Assembly (NCBI GenBank): GCA_027021185.1
Contig: JALUUU010000047.1
Location: 1-15,918 of the forward strand
Source of the DNA: an archaeon
Lineage (GTDB): Archaea; Hydrothermarchaeota; Hydrothermarchaeia; Hydrothermarchaeales; JALUUU01
Reading direction: 5' to 3'
Length of the DNA: 15,918 nucleotides
The notes under the pieces: generated by a model
Databases searched by the model: none
What the model was told of the DNA's origin: nothing
Seen by the model: only the letters and a program-made list of their open reading frames with translations
Shown: positions 1 through 7,227 of the stretch, one piece after another
Position numbering within the stretch: the first letter of the stretch is position 1
Layout of the letters: the number at the start of each line of letters is the position of its first letter
Translations under genes and position numbers: made by a program

Positions 1-1167
1 TATATCCTCCATGGGCTGCCGGATCCTTCCCACCCTGGAGAGCTCCAGCAGGTCAGATATAAGGTCGTCCATCATCTCCGTGTTCTTCTTTATCCTTTCC
101 ACGTAGAACCTGGCCTCCTCGTCAAGAACCTGCATGTACTCGTTCATCAGGGCGCTGGCGTATCCCTGCACCGATATTATGGGCGCCTTAAGGTCGTGGG
201 AGATGGCGTAGACGAAGCTCTCCACCTCCCTGCTCTTCTCCTCCAGTCTCTCGGCGTGTTCCTTCAGCTCTGCAAACAGGGCCGACGTGTGGAGGGCCGC
301 CCCCAGGCGGCTCGCTATTATCTCCGCAAGCCTGGCGTCCTCCTCTGTGAAGCCTCCCCGGCGCTTGTCGGCCAGACGCAAAATCCCCAGAACCTCCCCC
401 GAGACCAGGAGCTTGGCCAGGAGGAGATTCCTCTCCCCTCCCACGGCAAAGGAACCCAGGAGCTCCCTGTCTCTCTCAGGATCGTTAGACACAAGGGGCT
501 GGATCCCGGGCCAGGCCTCCATGGTCGAGGCGATATCGGTGAGAGAAAACCTCATGGCCATGAGAAGGCCCTCCTCGACGCCGTGCCCAGGTAGGAGGGG
601 CCGGAACCTCATAGTTTCCTTGTCATAAAGTATCACCGCGCACTGCTCCACATCCAGGAGCCCCGCAATCTTCTCAGCCAGGACACCGGACACCTCCCCA
701 AGCTCCACCTCCTCCCTAAACAAATCAGAGATCTCATATATCCCCCGGAGCTCCCTGATCTCCCTGTCCCTATCATGCGCCGGATCCGTATCCATGACCG
801 CCTCCTTGCCTGTCCAGACAACGGCCAACGGATCCCCCCCAGGGTCTCTGAGGAGAGACAGGGAGAAGAGGGTTTTCACATGCCTTCCATTCCTGCTGCA
901 GATATCTGCCATGATATTCCTCAAGACACCTTTATCCAGGAGGGACCTCATCCATCCACGGATATTCTTCCCTACCCCCCTGGGATGAAGGTCATTAATA
1001 GATCCTCCCCGCACCTCCTCCGCCCCGTATCCATAGAACTCCTCGGCGCCGCGATTCCAGAAAACGATTTTCCCGTCTAGGGTTGTTATGATGACGGCAT
1101 CCGGGGACTCCCTCACCACCCTCGGCAGGTATCTCTCCACATCTAACTCTATATCCGCTCCTCCCAC
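1..1167 (-). CDS. PAS-GAF sensor histidine kinase, 3' end beyond window
   Basis: Cytoplasmic sensor histidine kinase: senses a signal through PAS and GAF domains, autophosphorylates a histidine and passes the phosphate to an unseen response regulator. I translated the reverse strand by hand and found 389 open codons up to the left edge. A PAS domain covers about residues 10-118 (DGKIVFWNRGAEEFYGY), a GAF domain about 137-305, then a short coiled coil and a HisKA H-box (YAISHDLKAP) with the phospho-acceptor at about His324. The catalytic ATPase domain lies outside the window. There are no membrane segments. The start is uncertain. GTG at 1167 has GGAGGTGA just upstream and overlaps the JAMM gene end by 19 bases. 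GTG at 1140 is an alternative without a well-placed ribosome binding site. It is the last visible gene of the operon starting near 2796. The type of protein is secure; its signal is unknown. Confidence 0.9.
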   Translation of the reverse strand, partial: MGGADIELDVERYLPRVVRESPDAVIITTLDGKIVFWNRGAEEFYGYGAEEVRGGSINDLHPRGVGKNIRGWMRSLLDKGVLRNIMADICSRNGRHVKTLFSLSLLRDPGGDPLAVVWTGKEAVMDTDPAHDRDREIRELRGIYEISDLFREEVELGEVSGVLAEKIAGLLDVEQCAVILYDKETMRFRPLLPGHGVEEGLLMAMRFSLTDIASTMEAWPGIQPLVSNDPERDRELLGSFAVGGERNLLLAKLLVSGEVLGILRLADKRRGGFTEEDARLAEIIASRLGAALHTSALFAELKEHAERLEEKSREVESFVYAISHDLKAPIISVQGYASALMNEYMQVLDEEARFYVERIKKNTEMMDDLISDLLELSRVGRIRQPMEDI

Positions 1168-1559
1168 TTCACCTCCTCCTCCACGAATCTGCCCTCCCCC
1201 TCCATCCATCTCCAGGAGGTTATCTCGGGGGGCTTGGAGAGGGATACTATGACATATGAGTGCCCAGGCCAGGTCGCCCTTTTCTCGTCAATGCCGGACG
1301 GCCTGCTGAGCCCCATGGGATGGGAGTGATAAAAACCGAGAACCTCCAACCCCTTAGCCTCTATGTCGTCCAGGGCCCTCAGCAGGTCCTCCGGGGCGAT
1401 CTCGTAGCAGGTCTCGGGGAAAGAGCTTACGTTGCGGCATGGCCAGGCATCAGTCACCCTGTTCCCTGTCCCCCCAAGGACGCCGCATGCCTCTTTAGGA
1501 GCCTCCCTCAGGGCGTGGTCCACGAGTTTATCCACAACCCTCCTGGTCAGCACCAGCAT
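1149..1559 (-). CDS. JAMM/MPN+ metalloprotease-like protein
   Basis: Zinc isopeptidase fold of the JAMM (Mov34/MPN/PAD-1) family, 136 residues, essentially a single domain. Visible motif: Glu23 in an EACGVLGG segment, then HSHP at 78-81, Ser88 and Asp91. This matches the family metal and catalytic signature E...HxHP-x6-SxxD, so the active site looks intact. Archaeal relatives such as HvJAMM1 remove ubiquitin-like SAMP modifiers from proteins, and bacterial Mec releases cysteine from the carrier CysO. No ubiquitin-like carrier gene is in this window, so the substrate cannot be named. It starts 4 bases after dapF ends and its end overlaps the histidine kinase start, so it is cotranscribed with both. 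A role in trimming DAP-containing peptides is conceivable from the neighbour but is only a guess. Confidence 0.88.
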   Translation of the reverse strand: MLVLTRRVVDKLVDHALREAPKEACGVLGGTGNRVTDAWPCRNVSSFPETCYEIAPEDLLRALDDIEAKGLEVLGFYHSHPMGLSRPSGIDEKRATWPGHSYVIVSLSKPPEITSWRWMEGEGRFVEEEVKWEERI

Positions 1560-1563
1560 CCCC

Positions 1564-2394
1564 TCACCCTAGATCGATTTCTCCCCAGAAAACCAGCTCA
1601 GCTGGCCCCTGCATAAACACTCTCTCGATCCCGTCCTCTGTGCCTTGCAGCTCTATACGGATCCGCCCGCCCCGGGCCTCGATATCGATGGCCTGGGAGG
1701 GATCGGCTAAGCCGACTAAGGCGGCTGCCACGGCGGAGGCGCTGATCCCGGTGGCGCAGGCATAGGTCTCGTCCTCCACCCCTCTCTCATAGGTCCGTAT
1801 CCTGAACCTGTTCTCCCCCGTCTTCTCCAGGAAATCAACATTAGTGCCCTTGGGGAATGCCCTGTGGTGCCGTATCGCCCTGCCGAGGGAGGTCACATTC
1901 ACGGCGTCGACGTCGTCCACGAATACAACGGCATGGGGCACGCCCACCTCCAGAAAGGCCAGCTCCACCTTCCGTCCACCGGCCCGCAGCCTCATCCTCA
2001 TGTCCTCCAGCTTGGGGCTGCCCATGTCCACCCGCACCTCTTTCACCCTGCCATTATCCACGAGGAGGGAGGCCGTCTTTATACCGGCCATGGTCTCTAT
2101 CTCCATCTCCTTCTTCCTCGCGGCGCCGTACTCATAGGCATGCTTGGCCAGGCATCTTATGCCGTTGCCGCACATCTCAGCCTCGCTGCCGTCGGGGTTG
2201 AAGATCCGCATCCTGACATCCGCCCGATTAGAGTTTTCCAGCAACAGGAGCCCGTCGCCCCCTATTCCGAAGCGCCTGTGACATAGCTTAATAGCGAGGC
2301 CGCTCTTATCGTCCTCGAGGATCTCCCCTCCGCGGTTATCTATGAGTACGAAGTCGTTACCGGCCCCGTGGTACTTATAGAACCTCATGGTCAC
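1564..2394 (-). CDS. dapF: Diaminopimelate epimerase
   Basis: Interconverts LL- and meso-diaminopimelate in lysine synthesis, cofactor-independently, with two cysteines acting as acid and base. The N-terminus MRFYKYHGAGNDF is typical. The first catalytic Cys is in EMCGNGIRC (Cys75), and the second is Cys213 in YACATGISAS. Bacterial enzymes usually show CGTG there, so CATG is a small departure. Length (274-276 residues) is normal. Two starts compete. GTG at 2394 overlaps the upstream stop as GTGA. ATG at 2388 lies 8 bases after AGGAG and gives the usual MRFYKYHG start, so I favour 2388. The gene is third in the operon from 2796. The function is firm. Organisms without DAP in a cell wall still need this step for lysine by the DAP route. 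Confidence 0.95.
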   Translation of the reverse strand: MTMRFYKYHGAGNDFVLIDNRGGEILEDDKSGLAIKLCHRRFGIGGDGLLLLENSNRADVRMRIFNPDGSEAEMCGNGIRCLAKHAYEYGAARKKEMEIETMAGIKTASLLVDNGRVKEVRVDMGSPKLEDMRMRLRAGGRKVELAFLEVGVPHAVVFVDDVDAVNVTSLGRAIRHHRAFPKGTNVDFLEKTGENRFRIRTYERGVEDETYACATGISASAVAAALVGLADPSQAIDIEARGGRIRIELQGTEDGIERVFMQGPAELVFWGEIDLG

Positions 2395-2591
2395 GGCTCC
2401 TGGAATCGGCGGAGCTCTCTTCTCGCCATCTCGGCGTGCCTAAGCTCAGAGTCCCGTATCCCCTCGATTTTCTTCTTTATCCTGCCGTCCTTGAGCTTCT
2501 CCAGGATCCCGTCATACATCTCCGCAGCCTTAAGCTCGTAGTCCAGAACCCTCTCAAGGAGCCTCCTCATCTCGCCTTTGTCACCAATCAT
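2391..2591 (-). CDS. Mini ferritin-like helical-hairpin protein (copy B)
   Basis: A 66-residue protein predicted as two antiparallel helices, half of a ferritin four-helix bundle. It contains a candidate carboxylate-His iron site: Glu19, Tyr26, Glu49 and His52 (DSELRHAEMA). The Glu/7/Tyr/23/Glu/3/His spacing equals that of the encapsulated-ferritin (EncFtn) site as I recall it from Rhodospirillum rubrum (Glu32, Tyr39, Glu62, His65), so it may dimerise to form a ferroxidase centre. Like EncFtn it is too short to make a full bundle alone. It lacks an evident encapsulin-targeting tail, and no encapsulin shell gene is in the window. It overlaps the upstream paralogue by 11 bases and dapF by 4 (or ends 3 bases before dapF's ATG). 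A rubrerythrin-like or non-metal helical protein is the alternative. Confidence 0.7.
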   Translation of the reverse strand: MIGDKGEMRRLLERVLDYELKAAEMYDGILEKLKDGRIKKKIEGIRDSELRHAEMARRELRRFQEP

Positions 2592-2796
2592 CTATATCGC
2601 TGGCCTCCACTTCAGCTATCATCTCCCCAAGGTAAAGGGCATGAAACCTCGAGTCATTTATAAGTTTCTTGATAAGCCTCCTAACCCCCTCATCCTCCAA
2701 GAACTCCAGGTACCTGGTGTAGTCCAGCACGAATATATGCTCCTCGAGACTGATAGCCTCATGAAGCATTTTCAGCAGCTCTTCTCTGGATACCAC
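2581..2796 (-). CDS. Mini ferritin-like helical-hairpin protein (copy A)
   Basis: A 71-residue all-helical protein that aligns without gaps to its downstream neighbour over about the first 46 residues. Shared positions include Leu11, Glu13, Glu19, Tyr26, Leu30, Glu31, Leu33, Asp35, Ile42, His52 and Ala53, which points to an old tandem duplication. The counterpart of Glu49 is Ser49 (NDSRFHA), so one presumed metal ligand is missing unless Asp48 substitutes. The acidic C-terminus (EASDIDDW) is extra. The GTG start at 2796 is preceded by GGAGG with a 7-base gap, a good ribosome binding site. It is the first gene of the leftward operon. Function is unproven; a heteromeric partner of copy B with a weakened metal site is an inference. 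Confidence 0.68.
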   Translation of the reverse strand: MVSREELLKMLHEAISLEEHIFVLDYTRYLEFLEDEGVRRLIKKLINDSRFHALYLGEMIAEVEASDIDDW

Positions 2797-2880
2797 GTAT
2801 ATGCCTCCGTATCTCTTTTACTCTCTTTTCTTAAAAAGCTTCGTAACATTAATATTCCTTCAGGACTAGATAACCTTTGA
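2797..2880. promoter_or_regulatory. Divergent promoter region, ferritin-like operon / MBL gene
   Basis: An 84-base gap between two divergent starts. For the plus strand, the AT-rich TTAATATT at 2849-2856 lies about 25-30 bases ahead of the ATG at 2881, and no Shine-Dalgarno is visible. This fits an archaeal TATA box with a leaderless mRNA. For the minus strand, TTTTTAAG (2837-2830) or the same TTAATATT patch read backwards could direct the transcript that carries GGAGG at 2808-2804. Which box serves which strand is inferred from spacing only. Confidence 0.5.
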
Positions 2881-3591
2881 ATGTGGGTCTTGGTCTTTGT
2901 TTTGCTCGTCCTCACCAGCGGATGCATCGCCCAAGACAACCAGTCACCCAGGCCCCAGAAAATCCTGAACATTAACCCCATCACCCATGCCAGCGTCATG
3001 TTCAACTACGGCGGCGTCGTTGTTTACGTGGATCCAGCGGGGTATCAGGGGGCAGCGGATTTTTCAAAGATGTTCAGGGCGGACATCATACTAATAACCC
3101 ATCACCACTTTGACCACTTTGACCCTAAGGCGATAAACTACCTCCTAAAGGAGGACACGGTTATAATAGGCCCCGAGACTATACAGGAGAGGGTAACCTA
3201 CGCCAGAGTACTGCGAAACGGCGAGTCATTGGAGATAGATGAGGTCAAAATAAAAGCCGTCCCCGCGTATAATCTTAAACAGAGAATAGGGGTGGAATAC
3301 CATCCCCGGGGCAGGGACAACGGCTACGTCATAAACTTCGGCTCCACCAGGGTGTACATGGCGGGAGACACGGAGTGCGTGCCCGAGACAAAGGCCCTCA
3401 TGGGGATAGACGTGGCCTTCCTGCCGATAGACGGAGTCGACACCATGACCCCAGAGGAGGCGGCGGCCTGCGTCGAAGCCTTCACACCCAAGGTTGTTTA
3501 TCCGTATCACCAGGGAAGCTCAAGCCCCGTCTACTTCGCCTCTCTCCTCAAAGATAAAGGGGTAGAGGTCCGGATAATGGAGCTGCCCTAG
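2881..3591 (+). CDS. Metallo-beta-lactamase-fold hydrolase with lipobox
   Basis: Zinc-dependent hydrolase of the MBL fold, nearest in style to the UlaG/UPF0173-like group; substrate unknown. The N-terminus is hydrophobic and ends in LTSGC (Cys15), a lipobox, so the mature protein is probably lipid-anchored outside the membrane. The metal motif HxHxDH is present as H74-H-H76-F-D78-H79. Further likely ligands or active-site residues are His141 (HPRGRDNGYVI), Asp163 (AGDTE) and His210 (YPYHQG). Length 236 is usual for the group. The ATG directly follows TGA with no ribosome binding site, consistent with a leaderless transcript from the TATA-like box at 2849. It is a lone plus-strand gene, convergent with the dehydrogenase at 3605 and 13 bases from it. 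No terminator hairpin is evident between them. Confidence 0.9.
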   Translation: MWVLVFVLLVLTSGCIAQDNQSPRPQKILNINPITHASVMFNYGGVVVYVDPAGYQGAADFSKMFRADIILITHHHFDHFDPKAINYLLKEDTVIIGPETIQERVTYARVLRNGESLEIDEVKIKAVPAYNLKQRIGVEYHPRGRDNGYVINFGSTRVYMAGDTECVPETKALMGIDVAFLPIDGVDTMTPEEAAACVEAFTPKVVYPYHQGSSSPVYFASLLKDKGVEVRIMELP

Positions 3592-3604
3592 CCACGGCGA
3601 ACAG

Positions 3605-4306
3605 CTAGAAAATATCGATGCATTTCCCGGGGGGAACATCGCAGCCCGGGAGACAGAGCCTCAGCACCTCCTCGGCGACCTCCTCGGGTCTCAGGAGGAG
3701 GGAATAGTCTTCTCCTGGGAAGAATTCTCTGTACATCCCTGTATCCACGCCCCCAGGGCACAAACAATACACCCTGACTCCTTTATCGGCAACCTCGCCG
3801 GCCACTGCCTGGGTGAACCCCACGACCCCGAACTTGGAGGCGCAGTAGGCGGCGAGCTCGGGGAAGCCGTATCTCCCGGCACCGGATGATATATTAATAA
3901 TGACGCCTCTTCCCCTGCTGATCATCCCCGGAAGCACGGCCCTGGTGCAGAGATAAACCCCCTTGAGGTTGGTGTCAATCACGGCGTCCCATTCTTCCTC
4001 GGTCGTCTCGAGGAGGGGCTTCCTAAGGCCCACCCCGGCGTTGTTGACGAGGATGTCCACCCCGCCGAATCCATCCACAGCCGCTTCCACAAGCCTCTTC
4101 ACGTCCCCCCCGCTGCGAACATCGGCGGCGACCCATATGCATCTTCCTCCCCGCTCCTCGATCTCCCCCGCCACCCTAATGAGCTCCTCCCTGGTCCGGG
4201 AGGCAATGACCACGGCAGCGCCCTCCTCCGCAAGAGCCAGAGCCACTGCCCTGCCTATCCCTCTCCCTCCGCCGGTTACGATGGCCGTGCTGCCCCTGAG
4301 CCTCAT
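3605..4306 (-). CDS. Short-chain dehydrogenase/reductase (SDR)
   Basis: NAD(P)-dependent oxidoreductase of the classical SDR family, 233 residues from the ATG at 4306. Visible parts are the nucleotide-binding TGGGRGIG (11-18), NNAG (88-91), catalytic Asn113, Ser140/141, Tyr154 and Lys158 (YCASK), and PGGVDTGM near 184-191. This resembles 3-oxoacyl-ACP-reductase-like (FabG-like) members, but archaea use such enzymes for many substrates, so none is assigned. A longer reading to 4477 has no SDR homology before the MRLRG start. The ATG at 4306 overlaps the permease stop as ATGA and follows AGGAGGATGAAGGT, so I chose it. It is the last gene of the operon that starts at 8264. The ABC exporter just upstream could carry its product, but that is inference. 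Confidence 0.93.
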   Translation of the reverse strand: MRLRGSTAIVTGGGRGIGRAVALALAEEGAAVVIASRTREELIRVAGEIEERGGRCIWVAADVRSGGDVKRLVEAAVDGFGGVDILVNNAGVGLRKPLLETTEEEWDAVIDTNLKGVYLCTRAVLPGMISRGRGVIINISSGAGRYGFPELAAYCASKFGVVGFTQAVAGEVADKGVRVYCLCPGGVDTGMYREFFPGEDYSLLLRPEEVAEEVLRLCLPGCDVPPGKCIDIF

Positions 4307-5064
4307 ACCTTCATCCTCCTGAAGGAATACGACCCCGCAACCACCATGGCCGCCGCATAGAGCAGAAGGAGGGCAAAATCCAGGGCTAGGGGGAACCTGC
4401 CTATCCCAAGCAAAGCGCCCCTGATCCCGTCCACGGCATAGGTGACGGGATCCAGGTAAACAAGGAAAGTAAGCCATGGGGGGAGGTCCTCCACCTGATA
4501 GAGAGCCCCGCTCAGGAAAAACATGGGAAAGGCGACGAAGCTCACCACCATGCCGAATCCCTCCGGGCTCTCCATGCGCGAACCGATAATAAGACCAAGG
4601 CTCACCATCCCCACGGCGAGGAGGATGATGAACACGTAAGCCGTGGCCAGAGACGAAAGGGTATAGCTCACCCCCAGGAAGATCCCCATCCCCAGGATGA
4701 CGACGCTCTCGATTATCGAGTCCGTCATCCCTCCCAAGACCTTGCCCATGAATATCGTGGTCCTCCTCAGGGGCGCCACCATCACCTCCTTCAGGAAATC
4801 TATCTTCCTGTCCCAGACGATGTACACCCCGAAGAAAAGAGAGGTGAAGAGAACAACCATGCAGAGGATCCCGGGGAATATGAATAGACGGTAATCCATG
4901 CCCGCCCCCGCCCCCGTGACGGTCACCTTCGTCTTAAGGGCGGTGCCGAATATAAAAAGCCAGAGCAAGGGGGTGAAGAGAGCCGAGGCTATCCTGGAGC
5001 GTTCTCTGGTGAAGACTATGAACTCCCTGAGCCAAAGGGCGTACAAACCAGACAGCTCCCTCAT
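4303..5064 (-). CDS. ABC-2 type exporter permease
   Basis: Membrane partner of the ATPase encoded just upstream. It has 253 residues and about six hydrophobic segments, near 28-43, 59-83, 113-133, 139-162, 172-190 and 227-247. The loop DRKIDFLKEVMVAPLRR, the FFLSGALYQVEDLPPWL segment and the following DPVTYAVDGIRGAL are hallmarks of the DrrB/ABC-2 (NodJ-like) permease family. Such pairs export hydrophobic drugs, lipids or glycans; the cargo here is unknown. The start ATG overlaps the ATPase stop as ATGA, and its stop overlaps the SDR start in the same way, suggesting translational coupling of all three. Confidence 0.93.
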   Translation of the reverse strand: MRELSGLYALWLREFIVFTRERSRIASALFTPLLWLFIFGTALKTKVTVTGAGAGMDYRLFIFPGILCMVVLFTSLFFGVYIVWDRKIDFLKEVMVAPLRRTTIFMGKVLGGMTDSIIESVVILGMGIFLGVSYTLSSLATAYVFIILLAVGMVSLGLIIGSRMESPEGFGMVVSFVAFPMFFLSGALYQVEDLPPWLTFLVYLDPVTYAVDGIRGALLGIGRFPLALDFALLLLYAAAMVVAGSYSFRRMKV

Positions 5065-6032
5065 CTCCCAGCCCTCGCCCGTATAATCCTTGTGCCGTAG
5101 CCTCCCTCAGGCGGCCCCTCCCTGATCTCTCTCCCCGTGTAGTGCAGGAAGACATCGTTGAGGGTTGGGGTGCGGAGCTCAACGCTCTCCACCTCCCCCA
5201 CCTCCGCCAGGATCTCCTGGAGATGTTTACCGGCGTCCTCCACGGTGAGGTATAGATAGTCCCCCTTGGTCTCGACCTTCTTGATGTATCCCTTTTTCAG
5301 GCGATCGAGGCGGGGGTTGCGTATCTTCAGCTTAAGCACCTCCCCGCCCACCCTCTCCTTGAGCTTGGCGGGGGTGTCCAGGGCCACGATCCTGCCCATG
5401 TCGATGATAGCCACTCTGTCGCAGAGCCTCTCAGCCTCCTCCATGTAGTGGGTTGTTATGATTATAGACAGGTCCCTCTCCTTAACCAGGTCCTGGATGT
5501 ATCCCCAGACATGCTCCCGGCTCCCAGGATCCAAGCCGAGGGTCGGCTCATCCAGAAACAGCACCCTGGGGGAGTGGAGAAGCCCCCGCGCCAGCTCGAG
5601 CCTCCGCCTCATACCCCCTGAATAGTGCCTCACGAGGTCATGAGCCCTCTCCTCCATCTCCACAAGCCGCAGAAGCCTGGATATCCTGTCCTCGAGGACG
5701 TCCCTGGGAACACCATACATCAGGGCGTGGAGCTTCATGTTCTCATATCCCGTGAGGAGGTCATCGGAGCTGGGATCCTGGAAAACAATCCCGATGCTCT
5801 GCCTCACCTTGTGGGCCTCCCTGACGATGTGGTAGCCGTTCACCCAGGCAGACCCTGAGGTGGGCCTTATAAGGGTTGCCAGCATATGGAGCAGGGTCGT
5901 CTTGCCGGCACCGTTGGGCCCGAGAAGCCCGAAAACCTCTCCCCTGCCTATCTCCAGGCTGACGCCGTCCACAGCCTTTATCCCGCCCTCATAGACCTTC
6001 CTGAGGTCCTCTATCCTAATCGTCTCCCTCAC
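5061..6032 (-). CDS. ABC transporter ATPase, DrrA-like
   Basis: ATP-hydrolysing subunit of an ABC-2 exporter. The 323-residue protein carries Walker A GPNGAGKTT (38-46), Q-loop Gln85, signature YSGGM (138-142), Walker B VLFLDEP (157-163) with catalytic Glu162, D-loop and switch His195 (TTHYMEEAERLCDR). After about residue 225 it has the C-terminal extension typical of DrrA-like daunorubicin-resistance ATPases. The GTG start at 6032 overlaps the cysS stop as GTGA, and the gene ends inside the permease start. The ATPase is complete and looks active. Substrate cannot be read from sequence. Confidence 0.95.
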   Translation of the reverse strand: MRETIRIEDLRKVYEGGIKAVDGVSLEIGRGEVFGLLGPNGAGKTTLLHMLATLIRPTSGSAWVNGYHIVREAHKVRQSIGIVFQDPSSDDLLTGYENMKLHALMYGVPRDVLEDRISRLLRLVEMEERAHDLVRHYSGGMRRRLELARGLLHSPRVLFLDEPTLGLDPGSREHVWGYIQDLVKERDLSIIITTHYMEEAERLCDRVAIIDMGRIVALDTPAKLKERVGGEVLKLKIRNPRLDRLKKGYIKKVETKGDYLYLTVEDAGKHLQEILAEVGEVESVELRTPTLNDVFLHYTGREIREGPPEGGYGTRIIRARAGR

Positions 6033-7225
6033 CCCAGAAGCCCCAGGGCCTTGTCGGCTTCGTCGAGGAACTCCCCGACTATTCTCCCTCCCTCATCCAT
6101 CTCCCTCACCCTTCTGCCGTAGCTCAGCAGCACGTCGAGGGCCCTTCCAGAGTCCAGGTCGTCGTCCAAGGCGCCTTCAAAGTCTCTCCTGGCGGCATCT
6201 GTCATCCTCCTGACCTCCTCGGAGGAGGCCTCCTCCCTGGTTCTTCTTGCCATGTCCCTGAGGCCTCTTAGGAGCTCCAGGTCCTCACCGGCCCTTACAA
6301 GCTTCTCAGGGGTGAAGTCCATTTTCTCCCTGTGGTGCTTCGAGAGGAGGAAGAGCCTCACGGCCATGGGGTCATGGCCCTTCCTCACCAGTTTCTTGAG
6401 GGTGTAGTAGTTCCCCTTGGACTTGCTCATCTTCTCGCCGTGGGCCGTGAGATGCTCCACGTGGAGCCAGTAGCTGTGCCCCAGCCGCCCCTTGGCCGCC
6501 TCCCACAGGGCGAGGGTGTTCTCGTGATGGGGGAAGACCAGGTCCACGCCCCCAGAGTGGATGTCCACGTCTCCCAGGTACTTGAGGGCAAGGACGGCGC
6601 ACTCCACGTGCCACCCCGGCCTGCCCCTTCCCAGCTCGCAGTCCCACACCATGTCCTCGTCTTTCTCCTCCCAGGCCTTCCAGAGAACGAAGTGCTTGGG
6701 CTCCCTGTAGTCTTCTCTACGGCTCTTGGCCCTCAGGCGCTTCTTTGGGGTTAGCCCCGAGAGCCTGCCATACCCCACCTTGGTGATGTCCAGGTATATG
6801 CCGCCATCCTTGCCCCTGATGGCCAGGCCTCTGTCAAGGAGATCCCTGGTGAATTCGATCACATCCTCGATGTGCTCGGAGATCCTGGGATAGTAATCCG
6901 CTCTCTGGATATTAAGGGCGGAGATGTCCTCCATGAAGGCTTCCTCATATTTACGGGCTATCTCCCTCCAGCTCTTTCTCAGCCTCCTAGCCCGTTCGAT
7001 GGTTTTCTCGTCCACGTCCGTGATGTTCATGACCTGCACCACCCTGTATCCCCTGCAGACGAGCCAGCGGCGTAGGAGATCCTGGAAAACAAAGGTCCTG
7101 AAGTTGCCTATGTGGGCGTAATCATATACGGTGGGGCCGCAGGTATACAGCTTGACGACACCAGGCTGAGAGGGCCTGAAGACTTCTTTTTTCCTTGTCA
7201 GCGTGTTATAAAGCCGCAGAGACAT
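6029..7225 (-). CDS. cysS: Cysteinyl-tRNA synthetase, C-terminally short form
   Basis: Class I synthetase fold that activates cysteine and normally charges tRNA-Cys. Seen: Cys29 and HIGN (38-41), the WHVECA segment with Cys209, FPHHEN (231-236) and KMSKS (265-269), followed by a DALR-like helical region. At 398 residues it stops right after the LGLLG that ends this helical domain. E. coli CysRS (about 461 residues) continues about 60 residues into the small anticodon-binding domain. In addition, the E. coli zinc ligand Glu238 (HHENE) aligns with Thr237 here (HHENT); the other three zinc ligands (Cys29, Cys209, His233) are present. The stop is genuine because the ABC gene starts in GTGA overlap. 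It begins 2 bases after the eL33 stop. It may still be the cell's CysRS, or a CysRS-derived ligase similar in size to MshC. Confidence 0.9.
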   Translation of the reverse strand: MSLRLYNTLTRKKEVFRPSQPGVVKLYTCGPTVYDYAHIGNFRTFVFQDLLRRWLVCRGYRVVQVMNITDVDEKTIERARRLRKSWREIARKYEEAFMEDISALNIQRADYYPRISEHIEDVIEFTRDLLDRGLAIRGKDGGIYLDITKVGYGRLSGLTPKKRLRAKSRREDYREPKHFVLWKAWEEKDEDMVWDCELGRGRPGWHVECAVLALKYLGDVDIHSGGVDLVFPHHENTLALWEAAKGRLGHSYWLHVEHLTAHGEKMSKSKGNYYTLKKLVRKGHDPMAVRLFLLSKHHREKMDFTPEKLVRAGEDLELLRGLRDMARRTREEASSEEVRRMTDAARRDFEGALDDDLDSGRALDVLLSYGRRVREMDEGGRIVGEFLDEADKALGLLG

Positions 7226-7227
7226 AA

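Noticed and set aside
196..594. Plus-strand open frames of over 100 codons opposite the histidine kinase
   Set aside because: The minus strand encodes continuous PAS, GAF and HisKA domains here. The plus-strand readings show no family features.
1844..2286. Plus-strand open frames opposite dapF
   Set aside because: dapF is intact on the minus strand with both catalytic cysteines; the opposite readings are Pro/Ser/His/Arg-rich shadows.
3592..3604. Terminator between the converging MBL and SDR genes
   Set aside because: Only 13 bases separate the stops, with no T-run or clear hairpin.
3605..4477. A 290-residue reading of the dehydrogenase with 57 extra N-terminal residues
   Set aside because: The extra part is Pro/Gly/Cys-rich, lies over the permease gene in another frame, and lacks SDR similarity. 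The ATG at 4306 has a strong ribosome binding site and the standard SDR N-terminus.
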